From Sipunculus nudus (Eukaryota > Annelida > Sipuncula > Golfingiida > Sipunculidae): a stretch of DNA of 64,000 bases. The translations under genes were made by a program, and so were the position numbers. Positions 53,300-64,000 of this stretch are shown one piece after another (position 1 is the first letter of the stretch; each line of letters opens with the position of its first letter). The notes under the pieces are model-generated. The model searched no databases. It was not told the origin of the DNA and saw nothing but the letters and a program-made list of their open reading frames with translations. The DNA lies in NCBI GenBank assembly GCA_026874595.1, contig CM049307.1, positions 30,171,079-30,235,078 of the forward strand, read 5' to 3'.

Positions 53300-53950
53300 G
53301 GGTCAGAGCGTCTGTCATATGCATGTAAAGACCATCAGCATAAGTCAATACGGGCGAGTGGATGAACAAACTGTTCCTATAGCGTTTTATGTCTCGGCCA
53401 CATCAAGTTTTGAGTACGGGGCCTCGGGCCAGGCGATAAGGCGTTTCCTATTGTGCTGTAGATCAGCGTATATCTACTGGCCGCGGGCTGCGGAACCTGT
53501 GAAGTCAGCCTCTTATCAGATTCCTAAAGGATGCAATGGATGTAATCCGGAGTCTGCGATGTGTATGGGATGATTCACTTTTTATCATTGTCTGGAGGGG
53601 GCGACCATCTCACCGACTGCTGATACTGAGGTCTTCCTCGGCGACTGTGGTGCAATGTTGTGATGCTGCGACTTGGTGCTTGGAACGGTAAAGCAGCCAA
53701 GTGCTGCGTAACTGCCGATGCAGTCCGATTCAATAAGAGTCAGTAGCTAGCGCACGTGGATTCTATTGGCTTCAAAGAGCAGCTCTATGATGTAGCCTGT
53801 TCTTGTGGTGAGCTACGGTCCACCCCTATGTCCTGGCGGGGCCTTGTTTGACGGTTTGTGTCCCGTCCTCGCGCCCCTTTCTGATTATACCCGACGTTCA
53901 AGCTTGGCTGGGCGCAGTCTTTATGCGCTTTCCCTTTTCATGCGGGTTAT
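53300..53950. other. GC-richer island, no gene recognised
   Basis: CpG-containing phrases such as CTCGGGCCAGGCGATAAGGCG and CCGCGGGCTGCGG stand out from AT-rich flanks. An 84-codon frame (53319-53573) has no domain. It could be a conserved regulatory element, an unrecognised exon or an old insertion. Confidence 0.3.
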
Positions 53951-54739
53951 AATTTGTACTGTATGATTCACATGAACGCTGACTTTCAACAGCTTCGGGG
54001 GTAAATAACACCCAACAGACAGGTTTTTATGAAAGCGGGGGCACATCTGATGGTTATAGTGCAGCACGTATATTTTGTATGCGTGCACATGCCGAGAACT
54101 CGTAAAAGAGGCATGAAGCCTTCACGTCCAAACAACTACGGTAATAAACCCGGAGAAGTAACTCTTGAACTTTGGTCCTTGCTCATAGACAAACACGGTG
54201 ACGCTGACCTAAGTGTATTGTGCGTGCACATGTCGGCAGCAAATGATGATTTTATGAATTAGCGACGTTTTGCATCCTTGATTTTATTCATTGTCCCGTG
54301 AGGACTGGTGGTGATGGATGGTCCACGAACCACTAGATTATGACGAATTGGCCGCCTGTCTAACCGAGCCTGTCATTTTTCTCACGGCTCCGTCACAAGT
54401 TCTGCTCCCGCATTCACCATAGCTCGGACATATAATTATATATGACAAGATACCTAGCCTGCATTCGTCTGACTGTTAGTCTATATTACTATCTTATTAT
54501 ATTTACATCCAATACCTACTCAATCAGATAACATTGAATACTTTGTATTTTACTAAGTGAAAATAGTTTTTTTAATGTCTGCCGATTTATTTTTTAACAA
54601 AAAACAGAAAGAAAAATATACGTGTATGTGTTTATAAACAATTTCGAAATGTATAAATTGGTTACCAAAGTTGAATATAATCTGGATTTATTCTTGAAAG
54701 TTCTTTCATGTGACCAGGATTGAATATTAATTCATTTTC

Positions 54740-55050
54740 AGATTGAATGAAGGTAGTTGCTCGACCATACGTGTGAATTTCGGAGGACGGGGCTGCCGCG
54801 CGTGTGAATGTCATCCGCGGGAGGTGGTGCTGCATGGCGAGCACATCATGAGCGACAGGGCGGGTGCCGGGCAACATCCGTATCTACCTGTCTCAGCCAT
54901 TAAAATTCAATTAACGCGATCAAGCCGGTCTAATAGGGCCAGCCGGGGCAGTGACGGATGCCGTCTTGTAATTGTGTTAAACACACAGCCGCACATGTGT
55001 CATGTTCAGTGGAGGCGAGGCATTCATCCACAAATCTACAATTAATTCAC
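54740..55050. other. GC-richer island, no gene recognised
   Basis: A 100-codon plus-strand frame (54743-55045) is open across GGAGGACGGGGCTGCCGCGCG and a GGGCCAGCCGGGGC phrase, but has no recognisable motif or splice borders. Described for its composition only. Confidence 0.3.
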
Positions 55051-55567
55051 TGTCTCCAATACACGATGTGATGGTATATTCTACATGAGACTGCGAATTC
55101 TTCTGAATAAAAGATTTAAATAAACCTGGATTGTGTGTGATACACCTCTGTGATTGCCGCCGTGCATATGTTTACACCTATCATATAACGATAAGTGGGC
55201 TACTGTCAACAATGTTCCACCAATGAATCCCTATATACATGAGAGTATATATAAAGTAGAAACTACAGATGCATGACAAACGTAGCATGTTTATCTCTGG
55301 AATTTTTCCTCTACACCAAACATCAATTTCATATAAAGTTAACCCTTCACAAAGCTGTAAAAACTTAAGTTGTGAATCCACGCTTTGTTTTCTCCTTTCG
55401 CATATCTGTTTCTGTCAGCAACTCTAGTGGACATTTGTTTGAACCTAGACTTTTAATTATATATATAATATTCCATCATGGTCTTTCTTCTTACTAATTA
55501 TGTCAGCTGAATTAAAATGAATTATTACTATAAAGTTTCCGGGAAAACCCCTGTAGACATGTTACAT

Positions 55568-55590
55568 ATATATTTATATATATATATATT

Positions 55591-55631
<41 letters not shown>
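55568..55631. repeat. Interrupted (TA)n microsatellite
   Basis: TA runs broken by TTTA and ACATA steps, about 170 bp from the SINE end. Confidence 0.9.
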
Positions 55632-55632
<1 letters not shown>

Positions 55633-55799
55633 AAGGTTCGTGTCCTCGCACTGCCTGATGGACATTTAATTTCGTACTCGATAGGATAGATTGACCTGCG
55701 AAATTTATGCTTAAAAAAGCTAACGATTTTATATTTAGACATTTTCTTTTGATATAACCATATAGGTTTAATGTAAGGCCTGTTGGGCTTTTACACCCA

Positions 55800-56010
55800 A
55801 GCCTACATATATACTGGCCCATCAGTAGACTCGTCCATCGCAGGTTATCTTCCCTGTATTTACGGGTACCCATTTTCTATATACCGCTGCACACTTGCGG
55901 ATGGGACCTTGCCTATAAGGATCTTAGCACGGTGGGGGTCTGACCGTTATTCGAACACAAGACCTCTCGATCATAAGCCCGGCACCTTAACCATTACCCC
56001 ACCTCCCCCA
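55800..56010 (-). mobile_element. tRNA-derived SINE
   Basis: Read on the minus strand it begins GGGGGAGGTGGGGTAATGG. TGGTTAAGGTG (55993-55983) is a perfect A box, and a B box GTTCGAATAA lies at about 55958-55949, 34 nt apart as in tRNAs. An unrelated body follows (CCCATCCGCAAGTGTGC, CGATGGACGAGTC). A tRNA-like head with intact pol III boxes joined to a non-tRNA body is the SINE structure. The exact 3' end is uncertain. Confidence 0.8.
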
Positions 56011-56014
56011 CTAA

Positions 56015-56890
56015 CCATGTAGGTTTATCTGCCTTAATTTTACTTGAAAGAATAGTTGCACATAGGCACGTTCTTTCTCTAAATGTACAGCTAATGTCCT
56101 TTAATTTAATTTTTAAAAACTATTTATACGATTAATTCAAAGTATATTTGAACATGCAAATATATCTCTTTCACCATGCAGCATTGTCTGAAACGCTGAT
56201 AATTTATACATCATCCGAAGCAACATAAGTATATTTACCTTGTAATTGCATGCATGCTTCTTCATCTGAATAAGTCTATGAATTAAATAAACATTGACGT
56301 ATCTTTTTTTATATTGACATTTAACGAGGCCCACATTGCCATGCACCTCTCACAAACATGACATACATCATTCATTAATTTTGCATTTAAAGACACTTTT
56401 ACGAGGTTTGTTTTATTTGTTTTCTACTATAGTACCATAATTATACACAAAAAAATCCAAGAGCACTCGTATTTAATATACACCGAAACGAAACAAGTGA
56501 CATTTCATAAAACTGCATGGCGCATGTTTCAGTTCAAAGTGACTAGTTATTTATAATGTATGATTATTGATATAGTTTGGGTATATTTAATTTAGCAAAA
56601 ATGTAATTATTTCATAAAGACTCATCTATATACGTCGAAGCTCGCAATAAGTAATTCAAACAGAATCACACAATTACATAATTAAATGGTATTATATTTG
56701 TTATATTATATTGGTATTGTAATTGGTATTAGAACGTACAAAGTTATATTATTATAGCCACTAGAATCTTATAGTATATACCCTCATATATATAGGACAC
56801 AAAATCTGCATGCATCTCGACTGGTGATTATCTTACTCTCGTATATACCCTTTCAAACAATACCATGCATGTAATATGAAAGTTGAAGAA
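56015..56890. other. No gene seen
   Basis: AT-rich sequence with short TA runs. No exon, RNA gene or repeat family member recognised. Confidence 0.5.
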
Positions 56891-56894
56891 CCAG

Positions 56895-58797
56895 TTATAA
56901 ACAAGTGACCCATGGGTCATGACGCTCAGCTGCCAAGCATGACCTGCGACATCATGGGCTGAGATTCACAACTTCCAATCAAATTTTGAAGAACCAATTT
57001 GCCAATTTGTTGAAATTTTCTACGACAACAGAAATATATATCACCTATGTCTGGTTAAAACACAGTGAATTGATGGTCTGAGGAAAATGTATGATTGTTA
57101 AGGTATCCAGAACTATTCCCATAGCTTATACTTGATACCTGTCAGTCTCAAAAGGAACACCACAAAGGGCAAATATAAGATCAAAATATATAGCAAAAAA
57201 TCAAGGAAATCCATGCAAGAATTATTGAGAAACAGGTGCTTCTGTATGAATTTTTATTCAATACAAGCCAACTGTACTGCACTTTCATATATGATGATAA
57301 TGTAATAAAATAAAGCCATCCTAAATCAAGTACACATCCACATATTATGAGAACAAACACTTGCTTTTATATGTGGTGATTTATATAAAGATATTCAGAT
57401 ATCTAGGAAACTAAGTTTATTGCTATGATTCCATAAAATAAACTGCAAAATGTTCCAATCATCTTATAAATCAGTAGCTAAACCTTAATACTATATTCTC
57501 ATAGTGTTAATTCCTGGCTGAAGTATTCCAACAACAGTGTTTTGTTATGCAGTAACGAGGTACTTATCACTCGGCCTTATCACTTAATAGCCTGATACAA
57601 AAGGGAGTCATATGTTACCAGTGTCACTCACAATTACAGCCACACGGTGAGATGTACCAGCTGGAGTGCAAGCTTATATATACAAGAAAAATATAGATGG
57701 TCTACAAAATAAGTTGACCTGACCTATGACCTTGGCCTTTTGCCCACATATCAACTGGATTCTTTCTAAATGATGGGTAACTACTAACCAATTACATCTG
57801 GCCGGGTGTAATTACTTGGCAACCAATGAGTGAATAACTTAGACCTGCAGCCTTTAACCTCCTGACCAGCTGACCTCAAAATCAATTAGTTTTTTCTTCA
57901 TGCAAAAAGACCCATAAATATGAAGTTTGAATCACATTCAGTGATGCATACATGTGGCATATGTGAAAGACTGAAGGTTTGGGTTGAACAGTTTCACTTG
58001 AAATATGTTCACAAGCATTTAGAACAATATTGTGACCTTGACCTTTGACCTTTTGAACTCAACTTCAATAGGCTTCTTCCCCTATTGGTAGGTAAGCCAT
58101 ATATAACAGATGGAAAGTATAGATTGAAAAGTTTGCCTGAAAATGTCTCCACGCAAGAAGAGGGTGCTGTGACCTTGACCTTTGACCTCAAAATCAACAG
58201 GTCTTTTCCCCTGTTGGCAGAGAAGCGATATCAGTGCTGAAAGGTTTGGAATGAAAGGTCTAGCTTGAAATGTGTCCACAACCTTTTCAAAGAAGTGGAT
58301 CCTGTGACCCTGACCTTTGACCTTGTGACCTCAACATCTATAGGATTCTTCTCCAACTTAGTAGGTGAGCTATATGTGAAAGATCAAAGAATTGGGGTGA
58401 AAGGTTTGGCTTAAAATGCATCCACAGGCTTTTCAAAGAAGGTGGTTCTGTGACCTTGACCTTCGACCTTGTGACTCCAAAATAATTATGGTTCTTCCCC
58501 TGTTGGTAGGTGAGCTGTATGTGAAAGATGGAAGGTTTGGGATGAAAATTTTGGCTAAAAGAATTATTTCTGGGGGGTGCAAACACACCCCATAACTTCG
58601 AGAATATAGGTCGCAGTGACCTAATTTCAGGTTTGCAAGGAGATCTTTTTAGAACCTCTAAGACCGCATAGGGTTCATGGCCCTAGCCCTGCTAACGGAC
58701 GGCCGGCCGGCCGGACGGACAGACGGAAGGACGACGGACAAAGACCCATCGCTATAGCCCAGCATGACTGAAAGTCAGCTGAGCTAAAAACATGATT
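56895..58797 (+). mobile_element. Repeat-family F1 element, ~1.9 kb
   Basis: Left end ACAAGTGACCCATGGGTCATG with CGCTCAGCTG; right end GACTGAAAGTCAGCTGAGC, which holds a small hairpin (TGACT-GAA-AGTCA) and is the inverse of the left GCTCAGCTG. The interior has four clear ~140 bp units with GTGACCTTGACCTTTGACC-type phrases (about 58032, 58170, 58305, 58451), then GGCCGGCCGGCCGGACGG near 58703. It matches 46978-48660 in layout. A Helitron-like nature is possible but lacks a clear CTRR end. Confidence 0.7.
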
Positions 58798-59229
58798 TTT
58801 TTAATGGACAGATATCGTTTTTTTTATCCACGACTGTAAGAAGATCTGCTTACAAAGCCGATTCCAGTTCTCGAACCGACTTGTATAGACATGAAGGGAA
58901 TTAACAGTTTCCAATATAATGCTGAAAAGAGGATGTTTTCGAGTTCGATAACTAATCGATAACTCGAGTCAGGAATAGAGCTTTCGTGTAATTTTTATTT
59001 CAATACTTTTGAGCAGTGATTAATGTATTTATTAATTGTCTGTAATTATTTCTTCTTATCAATTTATAATATGTTTGTTTGATAGTCATGACATCTCTTC
59101 ACCTGACGTATCCGGTTAATTGCAATTAAATTATTCCATCTAGCACGGTTTATAGTAATTATATATGTATTTTTCACTTCAAATGTTTCGCTTTAAGATT
59201 TTTGTCATGAAAGTGCTTAAATCCGAAAT

Positions 59230-59990
59230 TTGCTACCCCGCCGCTGGAGCCCTATATTCCCAACCCACCGGGTTTCTTACTACCTAACGCCCCCCACTCC
59301 CCCACGTGGTAACAATATAACTAACTTTCCCAAATTTCTAACATGGACGAATTCCGTAGTGGCTACCGGGAGGATCTTGTACGGATTTTCATTAGCTCCC
59401 TCGACCAGTGTTACAACAAGGTTTTTAGCAGTACTGGGCCAGTACGGGTCAGCAGTGCTATTGCTCACACATGCCTGGCAAGCCATCCATCTTGAACGTA
59501 ACAAGTCACACATGTCGTCCACACCACTCGGCAACTCCGAGCACTACGGTCGCCACACTCCACAGAATCAATTGCACAAAAATTACACCCAGCTTCGCCC
59601 AACTCTTTCAAGTTTGTCACTGAGGCCTAGCTCAGACATTAAGCACGACAGCCAAGAATCGGCCCTCGCCCGTATCCCAACGTTCAAGTCCGCCTTGCAC
59701 CGTAACCGGACGGTGACAGATGGGATTTTCAGTTGGCTTTGACTGGTCTTAAATAAAAAGGGAGCGTTCTCTTTGTAGGCCCGCAATCTTACCAACCAGT
59801 ACCCTTTGATTAATACCACAAGCGACCCTTTCAGCCGTGGTCGCGCTGTATCCGTTTCATAAACATTATTACAGTGCACGTGGTAATACAACAGTATTAT
59901 AGCAGACCGAATATATCCATAACCGACACAAACGGAAATACTTGCGGTTTCGTACGAGCTCACTTAGACGTAACCGAAGGTTTGCATCAT
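59230..59990. other. GC-richer block with long open frames on both strands, unidentified
   Basis: The plus strand is open for 170 codons (59230-59742) but begins with TTG and has no domain I recognise. The minus strand is open over much of the same segment (59280-59534, 59583-59963), also without a family match. Openness on both strands with raised GC suggests composition as the cause. It could be a relic of a mobile element or an unrecognised exon. Confidence 0.3.
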
Positions 59991-59999
59991 TTGGACAGC

Positions 60000-62900
60000 A
60001 CTATAGATGTAAATAAAACCAGTTTTGCGGTCAAATAATTCATATCTGATATCATTTCCTGAATTTCGATATTTAAAAAAATATATTTATTTAAGATTAT
60101 AAATATTCCGCACTTCATTGAGAAAATGGAGCAGTAAAACCTTATATTTTCTATTGATTATTTATGGATATCATGTCAGGTCATGATTTATCAGTCAAAT
60201 ACACACACAACCACAAACTTACATACACTCAGGCACGCACATATATATATAGTGATACACGTATCAGGAAATGTTGTATGCCACAACAGGATATCTTCGC
60301 ACACATACATCAAAATTATGATGGTGATTATCAAATGAATACATTATCATATTACATTTATGTAATATATAATTTATATAAATTTATACTATATATATTA
60401 ATATATTAAAGACATCGATAAATCATAAAAATGAATAAAAAAATTCATTAAAATGTAGAAATCTGGAGGTCCATATTGAGACACTAGCTTATATATATAG
60501 GGATCATTTGATCAGACCTGAGTTCGCGTATTATACAGCTGGGTTATCTCATGTATACAGTCCGTGATATCCCCCTCTCCCGCTCCCTCCCTCATCTATC
60601 TTCTTGTTATTCAGGGTGATCGCCCACAGCCCCTCCGCATCTTCTGCTGCGTTACATCACCAACATCAAAGGCTTCCCGGCATGTAAAAAATCCTGTGTT
60701 ATATCTTGGCCCGTATACATACGGGCCGCCGTGGTGCCCGGCTAGATTGTAAAGTTACACGCTTGACGTTAGGGAATTAGCTGTTACTTGAATCTCTAGG
60801 CTGTTCTCGGCTAGCCATCACCAGAACTGTATCTGTAAATGTCTTTTTGGTTTAAACAAAATTAATTGCAAAATAGCAGAGGGATTTGAAAACGGGGCAC
60901 AACCCTATAAATTAATTCTTCTTTTCTGATAAAAAAAATACCTTTCCATGATACAATAGACAAAAACAGAGAAGTAATAAAATACAAGCCGATACTGTAG
61001 TTTTGCATTTGTAAATTTAATGTATCAATGCAATTGTATCCGCAATAATCCAATGTGTGACATTCAAAATTGCAGAGAAGATGTTTACGCAATGCCTGAT
61101 GATGAGTAACTACATACATTTATCGACTGTATAATGAAAATGAAAAACGTTATTATGTATCATTACTGCTTATATAAAGTGTTTTAGTGTTTTCAAGCAT
61201 GGAATTTCTATGTTTAAAGAAGATAAACCGATCTTTTAATTTTTAAAAACTTATTTTAGGCCTATACAAATGTAGATATAAACTTACATTAACCTAAATA
61301 ATTTTTCGTTATAATTGACATTTGCTGCATGATGCAATTAAAATGTGTCCGATAACATGCTGTGGTAAAGTTAAAGATGCCAAATCACCTACCTTTTGAA
61401 AAAGAATTTAAGAGATTTCTGGCTTCCTCTGTGTATGTATTTATGATCTGATGATACTTTTGGTTGTGAAAAGTTTGTATAAGGCTTTTGTGATAGATGT
61501 GTGACTTTGTTTTGCAACAACGTGTTTGAAAACACAGCAGTGTTGACAAACCGGAAAAACATTTAACTTAAGGTGGTAGGTTGCATGTATGCGGAGGTAG
61601 AAAAGGTCACTTGTTGCAAAACGCCATTTGGAAAGCTCTGGCCTGTCTGAATTGTTGCCAGATGCCCATGCTGAATTTGTTTTTATGATTTTTGCGGGCC
61701 CCCACATATTATAAACATGTCAATATAAACAAAAAAGCAGCCCGTGTGCAGTGATATCCACGTTTGCTGGCCTATTTTTATGAAAGTTCCAAGGAATTAC
61801 CTTTAGTTTATAAAGGTCAGATAGGCGATTGGGTCCCTTTAAGCTGTGAGGGCAACTGTGCATCGGCGAAAGCATATATGTGCTTTGGGCTATCACTGCG
61901 CAGAAGCGTGCTCACAATCGTACGGCTCTGCAGGTTAATTAGGCACCATGGGTAAAGAAATAATTTCCGGACAATGCATTAAGGGCTGATACGTACACAG
62001 GCGGTGTGGGTATAAATGAAGTGAACACGGCAATGTATTTCATTATAATATTTTGGATAAGAATTGTATCAAATGGCAAATTACATGTAAATAAAGTTTT
62101 TTTTTCGTAAGGACTTCATGGAATAAACAATATTATGCTATCATGCACATGTGAAATGTTAACCGATGGTGTTTGCTTGAATTGTGGCAAATTTTATTTG
62201 TGAAGTTTGACGGTTGAGACAAGTGCATGGTCCCGGCCGTCCAACAATTCCTAACTGGAAGAAGTTCGTTTTGAATGGAAACGACCTCTTGTGGAAGGAC
62301 GAACACAGAAGTGAAAAGCAGAGTTAAAATAGACTGGAGACCTGTGAAATATGCGTAGCGCTCAGCTCAGAGACAGACAAACACCTCTCATTTTCTCATG
62401 CAGTGTTTAATCATGTACTCTTTTTATGTGTCCATAATAGAGTTGAAGAAATTGGAATGACCGCAAAAGTATATATCTATCTATAAAGTCAGGGGAAACT
62501 AGACACCACGCAGTCAATTTAAAATAAGTAGGGTACAAATCTGTTTGTAGTTGTTTTTCCGTTCTTGCAGAATGATTCAATATGGTCATCTTACTCTTCT
62601 CGGTATTATCGTCTTCAGCACTGAGTGTGACCGAGTACAAATATGGTAACATGGTGATTACATTGCAGGAAACAAATCGTAAAAGCTCTCTGAAAGAAAA
62701 ACAATGGCCATTGTATTAACCTCTAGGCCAAGAAAATTACCCACAGAGAAAAATGGGATTTGAAGATGATATTTCTAGTGTTTCATCAAAATTTGTACCT
62801 TCAATACTTTATAAAGTTTCAAGTAAAACATTATTATTGATTTTCCTTTCACTTTTATTATTTACATTTGTTTCTGTGTTTGAAAAGGGTTATTGATTCA

Positions 62901-64000
62901 AGATGTAGCGGGTGCGCATGCTGCCATGGGAACCGAAAACACGTAATGGCAAAATGGATACCTGCGGTGCAAGCATCCCTATCCCCGACCAATGCACACA
63001 CGAGTCTATCAATTAACTCAAGCGACAAGCTAATTATCATCATTAACTTGAGTAGCAAGCTCAAATGGAGCGGGTTTCTGCTGAATATCTTTGTTGAACG
63101 CGGCCAGTGCTGACCAGAAAGGACTGACTTAATGCAGAGTGTCTTAATCCCTGAAATGTTCCGGAGGTAAACTTTTAGGTGCAAACCGAATAAGCTCACG
63201 GAACATAAAAAAAGGCGACACCGGAAGAAGAGGGCAGGCGTTTTCCGCCCATCGGCCAGACACGGAGCTCTGGTTGCTGCAGCGACCTGAAGATTTGAGT
63301 GTTGATGAATGAGCGGGTCTTCTCCATTATGAGGCCTGTCTGACGGAGCGGTGATAAATGAGCGACAAGGCCAAAGTTGGATGTCCCAAAGGGGCCGAAT
63401 ATTTGTCGTCCTCTCCTGTATTCAATACATTTGGGCCAATTTTTCTTGTCACTGCTAATCCAGAAAGATAAGCAGTGTACATCCTTGACAAATTGTTCTC
63501 CACTTAAGATTTTGTCTCATGCAGAACGTTTTTGTCTGATATAGCTATAAATTATCCGGTCTGACTCAGACGAAACGCGGAAGAGTAGCTGTTTCTTGGA
63601 ACAGAATAAATAGCTTTCTTACTTGCAAGAGTGTATGGAAATTTTCGTGTAATACTTTTTAATAAGAAATTTTATCTGCAACCGCCACTTATGTAACCGC
63701 TCTATAAATATTATTATCTGAAGTGTATTCTTTTATACAGTGTAATCATACAATAATCTGCGGAAAAGTCGGCCCTATTGCCGAGGGATATATAACTATG
63801 TTTCCTTGATAGCCTGGCTGAGCTCAGCTCTGATACAGTCGCCATCATTCATCTTGGCGGAATCCAGTCTCCAAGCGAACAGCTCGGTTGCCATAGAGAA
63901 ACGCATTGTCAGGGTTACAAGAAAACAAGCCTAAAGTACCCATTTTTTTACTTATACAAAAAAAGTACACGTCTTAATGTTGATTGATTGCATGTCTTTG
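60000..64000. other. No gene supported; one GC-richer block
   Basis: AT-rich, with a GC-richer, poorly repetitive block at about 62870-63440 that includes short GATAAG and TAATCC phrases near its end. Overlapping open frames on both strands at 62858-63199 have no recognisable domain. A block near 60600-60690 begins after TTATTCAG and is exon-like only by its border. Confidence 0.4.

Larger units (their letters stand above)
48665..55560. other. Long stretch without a supported gene
   Basis: Contents: a moderately GC-rich block with homeodomain-like TAATCATT/TTAATGG phrases (48728-48940), a scatter of AACCAA motifs (49590-49870), (TA)n tracts (51058-51091, 51722-51812), two AAATGGCCGACGTA-like phrases (about 52066 and 52262), and GC-richer islands at 53300-53950 and 54740-55050. 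Open frames here are short and show no domain. Confidence 0.5.

Noticed and set aside
60613-60690. Exon-like block after TTATTCAG
   Set aside because: Border sequence alone; no recognised protein similarity in any frame.

Overview
This window is eukaryotic nuclear DNA: AT-rich, gene-poor, with interrupted genes, canonical GT-AG introns, TATA boxes, AATAAA polyadenylation signals and dense microsatellites. The repeat families (Helitron/Helentron-like elements with short tandem cores, runs of GTCC next to them, 'GTGACCTTGACCTTTGACC' repeats, tRNA-derived SINEs) look like those of marine lophotrochozoans. My inference is a mollusc, but the sequence alone does not fix the species.

The main content is a plus-strand tandem array of four secreted, selenocysteine-type glutathione peroxidase genes (GPX3-like) across positions 2160-29855. 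Each unit has three coding exons: exon 1 (signal peptide plus the Sec UGA as its last full codon), exon 2 (the NQ motif) and exon 3 (the WNFEKFL motif), followed by a SECIS-like 3'UTR hairpin. GPx-1 (2160-4241), GPx-3 (19287-22263) and GPx-4 (27942-29662) give open 220, 215 and 215 residue selenoproteins. GPx-2 (7892-15600) is decaying: 34 nt carrying the Sec codon are missing from exon 1, and a 698 bp insertion flanked by a 6 bp direct repeat splits exon 2. Its TATA box, exon 3 and SECIS-like sequence survive. Copies 2-4 share one 5' module, with TATATAAG exactly 60 nt upstream of the ATG.

A second complete gene lies on the minus strand: a 120-residue LITAF-domain protein with three coding exons (37638-37560, 33231-33057, 31739-31631). 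Its intron 1 contains an exon-like GC-rich block on the plus strand (35569-35779), possibly the first exon of another gene.

From about 38 to 64 kb I see no convincing gene. The stretch holds a 1.9 kb Helentron-like element with a nested insertion (39197-41072), a ~690 bp tandem duplication with conserved islands (44715-45960), two long members of another repeat family (46978-48660, 56895-58797), a tRNA-derived SINE (55800-56010), many (TA)n/(GA)n tracts and several GC-richer islands without recognisable coding. Other repeats are a 33-unit 39 bp minisatellite open on both strands (25855-27160), three relics of a GGGGCGGATCC-ended transposon family, and a THAP-domain relic (768-995).

Functionally, the GPx array would supply extracellular peroxide reduction that depends on Sec insertion. 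The LITAF gene would encode an endosomal/lysosomal membrane zinc protein. Their adjacency shows no obvious functional link.
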